Below, piece by piece: positions 35,690 to 44,912 of a stretch of 64,000 nucleotides of DNA. The notes beneath the pieces were generated by a model. It worked only from the letters and a program-made list of their open reading frames with translations, made no database searches and was not told the DNA's origin. How positions within the stretch are numbered: the first letter of the stretch is position 1; each line of letters begins with the position of its first letter. Origin of the DNA: Ciceribacter sichuanensis (GTDB lineage Bacteria; Pseudomonadota; Alphaproteobacteria; Rhizobiales; Rhizobiaceae); contig NZ_JAMXLX010000001.1 of NCBI RefSeq assembly GCF_024055605.1, positions 186,001-250,000 on the forward strand, in the 5' to 3' direction. Position numbers and translations under genes: made by a program.

Positions 35690-36232
35690 ATGCTGACAGT
35701 AATCATGGAATGCCGCGATCAGGAACCCGAGCTCGCGCAAACGCTCGGTGTGCTGGTGGCAGGTGCAGTCGAAGGATTGGTGAGCGACGTGGTGGTTCTG
35801 GACCACGGTTCGCGCGATGGTACGTCCCGCATCGCCGATGCTGCAGGTTGCCGCTTCTATGTCCAGTGGGACATCAAAGACGTGCTTCGTGCCGTGCGCG
35901 GCGAATGGCTGCTGCTGGTAGAGCCGGGTGCGCGGCCCGCTCATGGCTGGATCGACGAGATCGCCGAATACATTGCGCTCAACAAGATGCCCGCGCGCTT
36001 TTCCGCGTCACGCTATTACCGGCGTCCCTTCTACCAGCGCATAGGCCGCAAGCTGCCGCCGCTGGAGAATGGCCTTCTGATGCCGAAGCGCAGCGCCATC
36101 GCCGTTGCCAAATCGGGCATGGAACTCGATCAGTTCGCTGTCGGGCAAAAAACGCGGCAGCTTGCGAGCGAGATCATTCCGTCCTGGGTGGCGCGCCAGA
36201 CGCGAGCGGTCGAGGCTGCGGTCAGCGGTTAG
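35690..36232 (+). CDS. Short glycosyltransferase family 2-like protein
   Basis: A 180-residue protein with the start of a GT-A fold: TVIMECRDQEPELAQTL followed by VVVLDHGSRDGTSRIADAAG and LLLVEPGARP. It is shorter than normal family 2 enzymes (about 230-330), and the DxD metal motif is not obvious, so it may be inactive or specialised. It ends one base before the convergent moaB gene. The ribosome site is weak. Such short GT2-like proteins next to moaB are, as I recall, kept in related rhizobia. Substrate unknown. Confidence 0.75.
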   Translation: MLTVIMECRDQEPELAQTLGVLVAGAVEGLVSDVVVLDHGSRDGTSRIADAAGCRFYVQWDIKDVLRAVRGEWLLLVEPGARPAHGWIDEIAEYIALNKMPARFSASRYYRRPFYQRIGRKLPPLENGLLMPKRSAIAVAKSGMELDQFAVGQKTRQLASEIIPSWVARQTRAVEAAVSG

Positions 36233-36233
36233 C

Positions 36234-36785
36234 TTACCCCTGTTTGCCGCGCTTCAGGTGCTCGTCCAGCCGGGGCATGATTTCCACGAAATTGCAGGGC
36301 ATGTGCCGGTAGTCGAGCTGGGCCTTGAGAATGCCGTCCCATGCGTCCTTGCAAGCCCCCGGCGATCCCGGCAGCACGAAGATGAAGGTGGCGTTTGCAA
36401 CGCCGCCCGTTGCCCGCGACTGAATGGTGGAGGTGCCGATCTTCTCGTAGGAGATACGGTGGAACACCGCTGAGAAACCGTCCATCTTCTTTTCGAACAG
36501 CGGCTCCAGCGCTTCCGGCGTAACGTCCCGTCCGGTGAAGCCCGTTCCTCCCGTCGTGATGACGACGTCGATTTCAGACGAGAGCGTCCAGGCATGCACC
36601 TGGCTGTAGATGCGTTCGCGATCATCGGCCACGATCGCCCGATCGACCAGCCGGTGGCCGGCATCGAGAATGCGGGCAGCGAGCGTATCTCCCGATTTGT
36701 CGTCGGCAAGGGTACGGCTATCGGAAACGGTCAGCACCGCGATGCCGACGGGGATGAAGGGGCGTGTCTCGTCGATACGGGTCAA
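36234..36785 (-). CDS. moaB: Molybdenum cofactor biosynthesis protein MoaB/MogA family
   Basis: A 183-residue MoCF-fold protein with the molybdopterin-binding motif VITTGGTGFTGRDVTPEAL around residue 75, and the pattern ATFIFVLPGSPGACKDAWD near 140. MoaB/MogA adenylates molybdopterin before molybdate insertion. It is shorter than MoeA and without its extra domains. The gene overlaps none and its tail meets the glycosyltransferase gene at the stop codons. No other moco gene lies in the window. Confidence 0.93.
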   Translation of the reverse strand: MTRIDETRPFIPVGIAVLTVSDSRTLADDKSGDTLAARILDAGHRLVDRAIVADDRERIYSQVHAWTLSSEIDVVITTGGTGFTGRDVTPEALEPLFEKKMDGFSAVFHRISYEKIGTSTIQSRATGGVANATFIFVLPGSPGACKDAWDGILKAQLDYRHMPCNFVEIMPRLDEHLKRGKQG

Positions 36786-36863
36786 AACTGTTCTCCTGCG
36801 GCGCGCGGCCTTCGGCTCCTTGGCGCCCTTGCGCCAGCATGAGCTCGAGAAGAGGCAGCGGAA

Positions 36864-37772
36864 CTAAACGGTCGTCTTCGTTGCCTGAAAATACCAGTCG
36901 GGGCGTTCATGGGAAAGCTTTGCCGCAGCCGTTTCTGCTGCGGCATGATCGCCATAGAGGCCGAAACAGGTCGCCCCCGAGCCGGACATCCTGACGAAAA
37001 GCGCTCCGCTCTTCGCCAGCATCCGCGATATGTCGTCGATCTCCGGCAGGATGGTGCGTGCCGGCGGTTCGAGGTCGTTTCGCGCAGTTTTCAGGAAGGC
37101 CAGCCATTCGTCGATGTCAGAACTGTCAGGTGGCGTGCCGATCGGCGGATTGTCCTTCTGCGAGAGCCGCCGGAAGATTTCCGGCGTGGAGACGCCTTTC
37201 AGCGGATTGGCCAGCACCATGGAAAGTGCCGGCATGGCGGAAAGCATCTCGATCTCCTCGCCGATACCGCGCGCCCGCAATGGCCGGCCGGCGAGGCACA
37301 TCGGAACGTCAGCGCCGAGCCTCAGCGCGATCGCGGAAAGCGCTTCGGCGGGCAGGGTGGCGCCCCATATACGCATGAGGCCGCGCAAGGTCGCAGCCGC
37401 ATCGGCAGAACCACCGCCAATACCTGATGCGATCGGCAGGTTCTTTTCCAGCATGATTGCGACGGGCGGAGCGCTTTGCCCTTGCTCATCGAGCGCCGAA
37501 CGCAGGGCGTCTCGCGCCTTCAGCACCAGATTGCCGTCCTGCCCGGTTGCATTGGCTGAAAGCTGTGCACCGAACCGCCCGCCGAGCGCAAAGCTATCCT
37601 GCTCAGCCGGCGTAAGGGTCAGTCGGTCACAGGCGTCTTCGGCGAAGGTGACGATGCTGTCGAGCAGATGATAGCCGTCCGCGCGCTGCCCGGTCACGTG
37701 CAGCGCAAGATTGATCTTGGCGGGTGCCGTCTCGACGACCTCCGCCTCACTCTTCGGACTGCCTGAAATCAC
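36864..37772 (-). CDS. ispE: 4-diphosphocytidyl-2-C-methyl-D-erythritol kinase
   Basis: IspE, the GHMP kinase of the MEP isoprenoid pathway, phosphorylates CDP-methylerythritol. The 302-residue protein shows the N-terminal APAKINLALHV, the ATP-binding LPIASGIGGGSADAAATLRGL at about residue 115 and the C-terminal MSGSGATCFGLY. The start is read as GTG 37772, five bases after the stop of the TPR gene, so translation is probably coupled. The downstream polyprenyl synthase uses products of the same pathway. Confidence 0.95.
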   Translation of the reverse strand: MISGSPKSEAEVVETAPAKINLALHVTGQRADGYHLLDSIVTFAEDACDRLTLTPAEQDSFALGGRFGAQLSANATGQDGNLVLKARDALRSALDEQGQSAPPVAIMLEKNLPIASGIGGGSADAAATLRGLMRIWGATLPAEALSAIALRLGADVPMCLAGRPLRARGIGEEIEMLSAMPALSMVLANPLKGVSTPEIFRRLSQKDNPPIGTPPDSSDIDEWLAFLKTARNDLEPPARTILPEIDDISRMLAKSGALFVRMSGSGATCFGLYGDHAAAETAAAKLSHERPDWYFQATKTTV

Positions 37773-37777
37773 GGGCG

Positions 37778-39604
37778 TCAGGATTTCTTTTCAACCGTCG
37801 CCGGCTCCGGCGGCTTCTCAGCCGGCGGGGCTGCCGCCTTGGCGGCGTCGGCTTCGAGCGGCGGCAGGCCCTTGTCGATCTTCGACTGGATCTTCGGGAT
37901 CTCCGCTTCCTCGGGCTTGGAGGCCAGCGCCCGCTTCCACTGATAGGTGGCTTCGAGCTGGCGGCCGACACGCCAGTAGGCATCGCCGAGGTGGTCGTTG
38001 ATCGTCGCGTCGCCCGCCTTCAGCTCGACGGCCCGTTCCAGTTCGGTCACCGCTTCATCGAAACGGTTGAGGCGGAAATAGGCCCAGCCGAGCGAATCAA
38101 CGATGTAGCCGTCATCGGGACGAAGCTCGACCGCCTTACGGATCATGTCGAGGCCTTCTTCCAGATTGCGGTTCATGTCGACCCAGGAATAGCCGAGATA
38201 GTTCAAGACCTGCGGTTGGTCGGGGTTGAGCTCCAGCGCTTTGCGGAAGTTCGGCTCGGCCTGATCCCACTTCTTCAGCCGTTCATAGGCGATGCCGCGC
38301 TGGAAGAAGATCGACCAGTGGCTCTTCTGAGGAGCGTTACCGATGATTTCGACAGCCTTGTCGTAATTCTCCGCCATGGCCGCATAGTCCTTGGCGTCGG
38401 AGAGCACGCTGCCATAGGCGAGGTAGCTGCGGATGTCGGAAGGATCGGATTCGATCAGCGACTTGAGGTGCTTGCGGGCATCATCCACCTTGCCGGTTTC
38501 GGCAAGAGTGAGTCCAAGCTGCAGCTCGGAGATGCGGCGCATCGGCGAAGTGGCCGGCACCTGGCCGTAGAAATGGATTGCCCGTTCCGGCTGCTTGGCG
38601 CTTTCGGAAATACTGCCGAGCAGGATCAGCGTGTCGGCGCTGTTCGTATCGAGGGCGTGTGCGAGCTGCAGATAGAGCAGGACCGTGTCTTCCGCGCCAT
38701 CGCGGTTGAGCGCGCCGCCGATGGAGAAGAGTACGCCGGCTGCACCTTCGGCAGCCGTCTTCACCAGCGTCTCGGGCTTTTCGTCCTTGGAGATCCGGTC
38801 GCGCAGCGCCTTGAACGGCGCATAATTCGTAATCATTTCGTCGCCGGCGGAAATGGCGTCGAGCGCCTTCTGCTTGTTGCCTGCCTGCGCCTCGAGCGTC
38901 GCGAGCGACATCACGGCCCGCATGAAGGTATCGGGGGCGGTCGCGCCACCGGCCCTGTCGGTCACGGTCTCGTTGAAGTGCCGACGGGCGGCATCCGTAT
39001 CGCCGATTACGCTGGCGATTGCGCCTGCATTGTAGTTCTTGAAGATGCCGTACCAGTTCGGCCCCTTCAGGCCCTGAACCATTTCAAGTGCTTCCTTGCC
39101 CTTGCCTTCGCCGACCATTGACCATGCGATCAGGAGCTGGTTCATCAGCCGGTCGAGATCGTTCGGACCCGAATAGGTGAGGATCTTCTGCGCATCGGCA
39201 TATTTGCCGTCGCGGATATCCCGGAATGCCCGGGCAACGGACGTCACGCGATCTACGGCTGTATCGTGCTTCAGCACCTCGGCGAGTTCCACGCCCTCGT
39301 TGAAATCGCCGTTCATGAGCAGCGAGATCATCAGCCGTTCCTGGATGTCCAGTTCGTTCGGCTGGAAGGTGAGTGCTTTCTTGTAGAAGGCGATGGCGCT
39401 GGCATAGTCACGATCGGCATCAGCCGTGCGGGCGGCAAGGAATGCGCCGGCAAAGGTATCCACGCTGTCGATATCGAACTTCTCGGTCTGTGCCGGCTTG
39501 TCCTCGGCGGAAGCCGTGGTCGCGGCAAATCCCGCCTGCATGATCGAGACCAGGAGCGAAAGCGCCGTGCCGGTAAGAAGACGGAGGGCAAAGCTTTGCC
39601 GCAT
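37778..39604 (-). CDS. TPR-repeat periplasmic protein
   Basis: A 608-residue protein with a signal peptide (MRQSFALRLLTGTALSLLVS, cleavage about residue 33-35) and a series of tetratricopeptide repeats. The best repeats lie in the last third (WDQAEPNFRKALELNPDQPQ, IVDSLGWAYFRLNRFDEAVT and others). A Pro/Ala tail ends the protein. TPR scaffolds of this kind are common in the rhizobial periplasm; no partner is evident. ATG 39604 follows GAAAGG. The gene is directly upstream of ispE and probably forms an operon with it, although no functional link is known. Confidence 0.88.
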   Translation of the reverse strand: MRQSFALRLLTGTALSLLVSIMQAGFAATTASAEDKPAQTEKFDIDSVDTFAGAFLAARTADADRDYASAIAFYKKALTFQPNELDIQERLMISLLMNGDFNEGVELAEVLKHDTAVDRVTSVARAFRDIRDGKYADAQKILTYSGPNDLDRLMNQLLIAWSMVGEGKGKEALEMVQGLKGPNWYGIFKNYNAGAIASVIGDTDAARRHFNETVTDRAGGATAPDTFMRAVMSLATLEAQAGNKQKALDAISAGDEMITNYAPFKALRDRISKDEKPETLVKTAAEGAAGVLFSIGGALNRDGAEDTVLLYLQLAHALDTNSADTLILLGSISESAKQPERAIHFYGQVPATSPMRRISELQLGLTLAETGKVDDARKHLKSLIESDPSDIRSYLAYGSVLSDAKDYAAMAENYDKAVEIIGNAPQKSHWSIFFQRGIAYERLKKWDQAEPNFRKALELNPDQPQVLNYLGYSWVDMNRNLEEGLDMIRKAVELRPDDGYIVDSLGWAYFRLNRFDEAVTELERAVELKAGDATINDHLGDAYWRVGRQLEATYQWKRALASKPEEAEIPKIQSKIDKGLPPLEADAAKAAAPPAEKPPEPATVEKKS

Positions 39605-39663
39605 GAAAGAGCCTTTCAAGAATCGATAAGGAGGCGTGCAGGACAGCATCTACCCCGTGACAT

Positions 39664-39694
39664 GCCATGTTTCACTCAACAGCATGGCTTTTTT
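39664..39694 (+). terminator. Terminator-like hairpin with T-run on the plus strand
   Basis: GCCATG (39664-39669) and CATGGC (39683-39688) followed by six T read on the plus strand. The flanking genes on both sides are on the minus strand, so no matching upstream gene exists. It may stop antisense transcription or be a remnant. Confidence 0.35.
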
Positions 39695-39742
39695 GAAGCA
39701 GGCCCGCAAGGCGATGTCACAGTTCGACCCCCGACTGCCCGG

Positions 39743-40759
39743 TCAGTTCACTCGGGCGATACAGAAATCGATGACATCAAGCAGCGCGGATTTATAGGCG
39801 GTTTCCGGCAGCGGCGCGAGCGCGTCGCGGGCAATGGTGCCGTAATGCAGCGCACGGGCAATGGTGTCGTTGAGCGCGCCATATTTGGTGATCAGGCCGA
39901 GCGCCTTTTCCAGCCGCGCATCGTCGTTCTGCGCGCCTTCGATGGACTCGCGCCAGAACTCCCGTTCGGCCTGTGTGCCCCGGCGGTAGGACAGGATGAC
40001 CGGCAGGGTGATCTTGCCTTCGCGGAAGTCGTCGCCGACATTCTTGCCGAGATCGGCTGCCTTGCCGCCGTAATCCAGTGCGTCATCGACGAGCTGGAAG
40101 GCGAGGCCAAGGTTCATGCCGTAGGACTTGAGCGCATTGCGACCGGCGCGGTCGGCACCAGCGATGATCGGGCCGACTTCGGCCGCTGCGGCAAAGAGCG
40201 CTGCCGTCTTGGCGCGAATGACCGAAAGATAATCGTCCTCGGTGGTCTCCATGTTCTTGGCGACCGAAAGCTGGAGAACCTCGCCCTCCGCGATGACCGA
40301 AGCGGCGCCGGACAGGACGTCGAGCGCTTCGAGCGAGCCGACTTCCACCATCATGCGGAAGGCCTGGCCGAGAAGGAAATCGCCGACGAGAACGCTTGCC
40401 TGGTTGCCCCAGATCATGCGGGCTGTGGACTTGCCGCGGCGAAGGTCGCTTTCGTCCACCACGTCGTCATGCAGCAGGGTCGCGGTATGCATGAACTCGA
40501 CGCTGGTTGCGAGCTTCACGTCCCCGTCGCCCTCGTAGCCGAACAGGGCTGCGGAAGCGAGCGTCAGCATCGGCCGAAGGCGCTTGCCGCCCGAGGAGAT
40601 CAGGTGATTTGCGACTTCCGGGATCATCTGGACGTCGGAACCGGCTTTCGACAGGATCAGCTGGTTGACCCGCTCCATGCCTGGTTTCGTCAGGTCCACC
40701 AACGGCTTGATGGAAGCCTGTTTGTTTTTGTTTTCCTCAAGCGGTATGACTACGCCCAA
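39743..40759 (-). CDS. ispB: Polyprenyl diphosphate synthase (octa-/decaprenyl), ubiquinone side chain
   Basis: A 338-residue trans-prenyltransferase of the IspB/DdsA type. The two Asp-rich motifs are LLHDDVVDESDLRRG (about 90) and LVDDALDYGG (about 220). The long-chain product feeds ubiquinone (Q10 is usual in this group). A TTG start at 40759 (read MGVVIPLEENK) is favoured because GGAG lies at a good distance and homologues begin there; an ATG at 40780 lacks a ribosome site. It is divergent from the DUF2007 gene. Confidence 0.92.
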   Translation of the reverse strand: MGVVIPLEENKNKQASIKPLVDLTKPGMERVNQLILSKAGSDVQMIPEVANHLISSGGKRLRPMLTLASAALFGYEGDGDVKLATSVEFMHTATLLHDDVVDESDLRRGKSTARMIWGNQASVLVGDFLLGQAFRMMVEVGSLEALDVLSGAASVIAEGEVLQLSVAKNMETTEDDYLSVIRAKTAALFAAAAEVGPIIAGADRAGRNALKSYGMNLGLAFQLVDDALDYGGKAADLGKNVGDDFREGKITLPVILSYRRGTQAEREFWRESIEGAQNDDARLEKALGLITKYGALNDTIARALHYGTIARDALAPLPETAYKSALLDVIDFCIARVN

Positions 40760-40866
40760 CGTACCGGACTCCAATTGCATTTTGGGGGCGACAATAAAAA
40801 GTGGCGACATCAACAGCAAGCACGAATTGGTGCATCTCGCCTTTTTCATTAGGGTTTTGAGGTAAA

Positions 40867-41097
40867 ATGTACGAGATTATCCGCACCAACGACGCCGTTC
40901 TCCTCTCTTTCGCAGAAAGCCTGCTCAAGGATGCCGGGATTCCCTGCATGATCGCCGATCAGGCCATGAGCATTCTGGAGGGATCGCTTGGCATGCTGCC
41001 CCGGCGGCTTCTGGTTGCCGAGGAGCAGGCGGAAGAGGCACGTAAACTGCTGATCGATGCCGGTCTCGCCGACGAACTGCGCGACGAGGACGAATAG
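40867..41097 (+). CDS. DUF2007 domain protein
   Basis: A 76-residue protein of the small putative-signalling family DUF2007 (MYEIIRTNDAVLLSFAESLL, then GIPCMIADQAMSILEGSLG and PRRLLVAEEQAEEA). The fold is ferredoxin-like in related families and the function is unknown. ATG 40867 follows GGTAAA. The stop is followed after two bases by the start of the methyltransferase gene, so they are probably translated together. Confidence 0.88.
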   Translation: MYEIIRTNDAVLLSFAESLLKDAGIPCMIADQAMSILEGSLGMLPRRLLVAEEQAEEARKLLIDAGLADELRDEDE

Positions 41098-41099
41098 CC

Positions 41100-41888
41100 T
41101 TGCCGACCTTTCAGACCGGGGTCTCTGACACCATCGACGCCTTCCATCGCGGTCGCTTTCATCTCGTCCAGCCGAAGGGCAGGGGACACCGCGCCGGCAT
41201 GGACGCCATGCTGCTCGCTTCCCTCGTCGATGCGCCAAAGCCGATCCGCCTTGCCGATCTCGGCGCCGGTTCCGGCGCTGCGGGTCTTGCGGTGGCGGCA
41301 CGGCTGGAGGGCGCGCAGGTGACGCTGGTCGAGCGCTCCCCGGATATGGCGGCTTACGCCCGCAAGAGCCTTGAATTGCCTGAGAACGCTGCGTTTCGCG
41401 CGCGGGTAGGGGTCATCGAGGCCGATGTCACGCTGACCGGCCGGGCGCGCGTTGCTGCCGGGCTTGCCGATGACAGCTTCGAACATGTCATCATGAACCC
41501 ACCCTTCAACGATGCCGGCGACCGCAAGACACCGGATACCCTGAAGGCGGAGGCGCACGCTATGACGGAAGGGCTGTTCGAGAGCTGGATCAGGACGGCC
41601 GGCGCGATCATGGTGCCCGGAGGCCAGTTGTCGCTGATCGCCCGCCCGCAATCCGTGGCCGAGATCATCGCGGCCTGCGGCAAACGTTTCGGTGGGCTGG
41701 AGATCACCCCGGTCTATCCGCGGGTTGGGGAAAATGCCGTGCGCATTCTCGTGACCGCCATCAAGGGTTCGCGTGCGCGACTGAATTTCCGCTCGCCGCT
41801 TCTGATGCATGACGACCCCGAGAGCCACAAGTTCTCGGCCTTTGTAGACGACCTGAACAACGGCCGCGCCGCCTATCCGCGGGGCTGA
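41100..41888 (+). CDS. tRNA1(Val) A37 N6-methyltransferase-like SAM methyltransferase
   Basis: A 262-residue Rossmann methyltransferase. It has the SAM motif I LADLGAGSGAAGLAVA at about residue 48 and the catalytic MNPPFND at about residue 130, the NPPF/Y type that methylates exocyclic amines. It resembles TrmN6 (YfiC), which modifies A37 of tRNA1Val, but the RNA substrate is not proven. The start is TTG at 41100, two bases after the DUF2007 stop, and an alternative start further in is not excluded. Confidence 0.88.
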   Translation: MPTFQTGVSDTIDAFHRGRFHLVQPKGRGHRAGMDAMLLASLVDAPKPIRLADLGAGSGAAGLAVAARLEGAQVTLVERSPDMAAYARKSLELPENAAFRARVGVIEADVTLTGRARVAAGLADDSFEHVIMNPPFNDAGDRKTPDTLKAEAHAMTEGLFESWIRTAGAIMVPGGQLSLIARPQSVAEIIAACGKRFGGLEITPVYPRVGENAVRILVTAIKGSRARLNFRSPLLMHDDPESHKFSAFVDDLNNGRAAYPRG

Positions 41889-41905
41889 GGCAATCATCGC
41901 GCCGG

Positions 41906-43252
41906 TCAGCCGGTTACGAAATCCGCCACAAGCTTGACGTTGAGCGCGGTGATGACGACGGCGATCAGCAGCGCGATCGCAGACAGCCAGCGCGGCGAGA
42001 CGAGCGCGCCCATCTTCGTGCGGTCGGCGGTCATCAGCACCAGCGGGAAGACTGCGAAGGGCAATTGCAGGCTGAGCACGACCTGGCTGAGGATCAGCAA
42101 TTCCCCCGTGCCTCTCTCGCCATACCATATGGCGACGAAGCCGGCGGGAATGATGGCAAGGCCGCGCGTCAGCAGTCGCCGCACCCATGGCTTGAGCTTC
42201 ATGTCGAGGAAGCCTTCCATGACGATCTGGCCGGCGAGCGTGGCGGTCAGCGTCGAGTTGAGACCGCTGCAAAGCAGCGCCACCCCGAAAAGCGTCGGCG
42301 CCACCGAACTGCCGAGCAGCGGCGACAGCAGCGCATGGGCATCGCCGAGTTCGGCAACCTCCTGATGCCCACTGCGGTGGAAGGTCGCCGCCGCAAGGAT
42401 CAGGATCGAGGCATTCACCAGAAAGGCGAAGAACAGCGCCAGCGTCGAGTCGATGGTCGCGAATGTCAGGGCCATCTTGCGGCTCCTGTCGCTGTCCTCG
42501 ATGCTGCGTGTCTGCACGATACCCGAATGCAGGTAGAGATTGTGCGGCATCACGGTTGCGCCGATGATGCCGATGGCAATGTAGAGCATGGCCGGATCGG
42601 TGACGACATCCATCGTCGGCATGAAGCCGGCGGCAACTTCCGACCAGTCCGGCCGGGCAAGGGCAAGCTGCACGGCAAAACTCAGGCCGATGACCGCTGT
42701 GAGCGTGATGACGAAGATTTCCACCCAGCGGAAACCGAGGCGCTGCAGCAACAGCACGATGAAGACATCGACGGCTGTGATGAGAACGCCGACGGCAAGC
42801 GGCAGGCCGAAGATCAGCTGAAGGCCGATGGCTGTGCCGATCACTTCGGCGATGTCGGTCGCCACGATGGCGATTTCGGCAATCACCCACAGCGCAATGC
42901 TGACCGGTTTCGGATAGGCATCCCGGCAGGCGCGGGCAAGGTCGCGGCCGGAGGCGATGGCAAGGCGCGCGGCAAGCGCTTGCAGCAGGATCGCCATGCT
43001 GCTCGAAAGCAGGATGGCGACGAGCAGCGTATAACCGAAGCGCGAGCCGCCCGCGAGCGAGGTCGCCCAGTTGCCCGGATCCATGTAGCCGACCGCCACG
43101 AGATAGCCCGGACCGAGAAACGCCAGCGCCCTTCGCCAGAAGGAGCTGCTGCTTTTCACCGGAATGGAGGCGTGTGTTTCCGAAAGCGATGGTACGCCAC
43201 GTTCTCGCCGCCAGGCGGTCTGAGGCGTATCGCTGATGCCGGGTTCGGCCAT
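41906..43252 (-). CDS. mntH: Nramp-family Mn2+/H+ symporter
   Basis: A 448-residue divalent metal transporter with about 11 transmembrane helices. The metal-binding DPGN lies in [19 protein letters not shown] at about residue 50, and a second conserved motif is [11 protein letters not shown] at about residue 220. It imports manganese, and to a lesser degree iron, with protons. ATG 43252 begins MAEPGISD. An interrupted palindrome 19-33 bases upstream of the start is a candidate for a metalloregulator such as Mur or MntR. Confidence 0.95.
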   Translation of the reverse strand: MAEPGISDTPQTAWRRERGVPSLSETHASIPVKSSSSFWRRALAFLGPGYLVAVGYMDPGNWATSLAGGSRFGYTLLVAILLSSSMAILLQALAARLAIASGRDLARACRDAYPKPVSIALWVIAEIAIVATDIAEVIGTAIGLQLIFGLPLAVGVLITAVDVFIVLLLQRLGFRWVEIFVITLTAVIGLSFAVQLALARPDWSEVAAGFMPTMDVVTDPAMLYIAIGIIGATVMPHNLYLHSGIVQTRSIEDSDRSRKMALTFATIDSTLALFFAFLVNASILILAAATFHRSGHQEVAELGDAHALLSPLLGSSVAPTLFGVALLCSGLNSTLTATLAGQIVMEGFLDMKLKPWVRRLLTRGLAIIPAGFVAIWYGERGTGELLILSQVVLSLQLPFAVFPLVLMTADRTKMGALVSPRWLSAIALLIAVVITALNVKLVADFVTG

Positions 43253-43270
43253 GAAAAATCGTTTCTTGAA

Positions 43271-43285
43271 TGCGAATAACTCGCA
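43271..43285. promoter_or_regulatory. Candidate metal-responsive operator of mntH
   Basis: TGCGA (43271-43275) and TCGCA (43281-43285) form an inverted repeat with an AT-rich five-base centre, 19 bases upstream of the mntH start. Fur-family Mur proteins regulate Mn uptake in rhizobia through similar dyads; the assignment is by position. Confidence 0.4.
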
Positions 43286-43537
43286 ACAATAGCTATGCCC
43301 TGTTTGTGCAGTGCGCAAGTGCCTTTGACCGGCATGGCGATACTTTCGATGGTCGGCTTCGATGCATCCGCTTTGAAGTGCCCTCAATACAGCGGCAGGC
43401 GCCGGTCCTCGCGCCCCGCGCTGATTTGACGGCCACTCCTTTCGCCGGTAAGCGACGCCATCGGCAGGCATTGCGCCTGACACCAATCTTCCTACATGTG
43501 TTGTCTGAACACGTAACAAGTCAGTGAGTGAGTATTG

Positions 43538-44404
43538 ATGGCCGGATGGTTGAAGCGCCTTTTGCCGAAGAGGTTTCGGAACGATAGCATTGTCATTCCT
43601 GTTGTGCGCCTGCACGGCGCGATCATGAGCGGGGGCGGGAAGTTCAAGCCGAACCTCAACCTCGCCAGCGTCGCGCCCATGCTGGAAAAGGCCTTTTCGA
43701 AGAAGGACAGCCCGGCGGTGGTGCTCTCGATCAATTCTCCCGGCGGCTCACCGGTGCAGTCGCGCATGATTTTCGAGCGCATCCGCGCGCTGGCGGAGGA
43801 AAAGCACAAGCGCGTGCTGGTCTTCGTCGAGGACGTTGCTGCCTCCGGCGGCTACATGATCGCGCTCGCCGGCGATGAGATCATCGCGGATCAGACCTCT
43901 ATCGTCGGTTCGATCGGCGTCGTTTCCGGGGGCTTCGGCTTCCCTGAACTCTTGAAGAAGATCGGTGTCGAACGGCGCGTCTATACCGCCGGCGAGAACA
44001 AGGTGATTCTGGATCCCTTCAAGCCGGAAAAGGAAAGCGATATTGAATATCTGAAGACGCTGCAACTTGAGATCCATCAGGTCTTCATCGACATGGTGAA
44101 GGGGCGCCGCGGCAGCGTGCTTTCCGACGATCCCTCGCTTTTCTCCGGCCTCTTCTGGACCGGCCGTCGCGGGCTGGAACTCGGCCTCGTCGACAGCCTC
44201 GGCGATATGCGCAGCGAGATCAAGAAGCGTTACGGCAAGGATGCGAAGCTCGAACTTGTCTCCGGTGCCCGGGATTTCTTCGGCCGCCGCGTGCCGGGGG
44301 TCTCGGTTTCGTCCGATGGCATGGGCGAGATCGCCGCAGTCGCCGTCTCCGGTCTTGCCGAAACGCTGGAAGAGAGAGCATTGTGGAGCCGTTACGGGCT
44401 CTGA
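43538..44404 (+). CDS. S49-family signal peptide peptidase-like protease
   Basis: A 288-residue protein of the SppA/SohB family. It has the ClpP-like fold with [13 protein letters not shown], and the nucleophile Ser in [17 protein letters not shown] at about residue 107, followed by [10 protein letters not shown]. No long transmembrane helix is visible at the N-terminus, so membrane attachment may be peripheral. It would cleave leftover signal peptides or membrane protein fragments. ATG 43538 follows GAGTGAG. A small membrane protein gene follows after 15 bases. Confidence 0.92.
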   Translation: MAGWLKRLLPKRFRNDSIVIPVVRLHGAIMSGGGKFKPNLNLASVAPMLEKAFSKKDSPAVVLSINSPGGSPVQSRMIFERIRALAEEKHKRVLVFVEDVAASGGYMIALAGDEIIADQTSIVGSIGVVSGGFGFPELLKKIGVERRVYTAGENKVILDPFKPEKESDIEYLKTLQLEIHQVFIDMVKGRRGSVLSDDPSLFSGLFWTGRRGLELGLVDSLGDMRSEIKKRYGKDAKLELVSGARDFFGRRVPGVSVSSDGMGEIAAVAVSGLAETLEERALWSRYGL

Positions 44405-44419
44405 CATCGCGGGAGGAAC

Positions 44420-44611
44420 ATGTCGCGGATCATATTTTTTATCGTTCTCATCGGCGGGGTCTACTGGTTCTACCGCCGTTTCGTGAACGACGCCCAGAAG
44501 CTTTCGGTCAAGTCGAAGCGCGTCCACAAGGAACGCCGCAACTCGGCCCACGGCACGCTGGTCAAGGATGAAAAGACCGGCGAATACCGCGTCCGCCGCG
44601 AGGACGAATAG
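44420..44611 (+). CDS. Small single-pass membrane protein
   Basis: A 63-residue protein with one N-terminal transmembrane helix (SRIIFFIVLIGGVYWFY) followed by a basic, charged tail (SVKSKRVHKERRN then KTGEYRVRREDE). ATG 44420 follows GGGAGGA. No family is recognised with certainty. It is the last gene after the S49 protease with a 15-base gap and may help anchor or regulate it; this is inferred only from position. Confidence 0.72.
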   Translation: MSRIIFFIVLIGGVYWFYRRFVNDAQKLSVKSKRVHKERRNSAHGTLVKDEKTGEYRVRREDE

Positions 44612-44636
44612 GCGTTCAGCTTGTTCGTGAAGTAGC

Positions 44637-44666
44637 CATGATATACATTGTGGAATGTATATCATG
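44637..44666. promoter_or_regulatory. Perfect palindromic operator of the vapBC genes
   Basis: CATGATATACATT (44637-44649) and AATGTATATCATG (44654-44666) are perfectly complementary 13-base arms around GTGG. The site ends one base before the vapB ribosome site GGAGGG. It is the expected place for autorepression by the VapBC complex. Confidence 0.8.
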
Positions 44667-44675
44667 GAGGGTTCT

Positions 44676-44912
44676 ATGCAGGTCTCCCGATGGGGCAATA
44701 GTCTTGCCATTCGCATTCCTGTCGCCGTTGCCGAAGCGCTTGAGCTGAAGGAAGGCGACGAGGTGAATGTACGCGTGAGTGGCTCCCGCACTTTCGAGAT
44801 CGGACGGGAGGATAGCCGGGAACAGGCTCTGACGCGTATTCGCAACGCAAGGATCAGGCTGCCGGCGGGCTGGACGTTTGATCGCGACGAAGCGAACGAA
44901 CGCCGCGGATGA
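44676..44912 (+). CDS. vapB: AbrB/MazE-fold antitoxin (VapB type)
   Basis: A 78-residue antitoxin. The N-terminal AbrB-like DNA-binding fold reads MQVSRWGNSLAIRIP, then LELKEGDEVNVRV; the C-terminal half (from ~45) with RNARIRLPAGWTFDRDE would wrap the toxin. ATG 44676 follows GGAGGG, better than an ATG seven codons earlier. It overlaps the toxin gene by four bases (ATGA), the normal layout for toxin-antitoxin pairs. Confidence 0.9.
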   Translation: MQVSRWGNSLAIRIPVAVAEALELKEGDEVNVRVSGSRTFEIGREDSREQALTRIRNARIRLPAGWTFDRDEANERRG

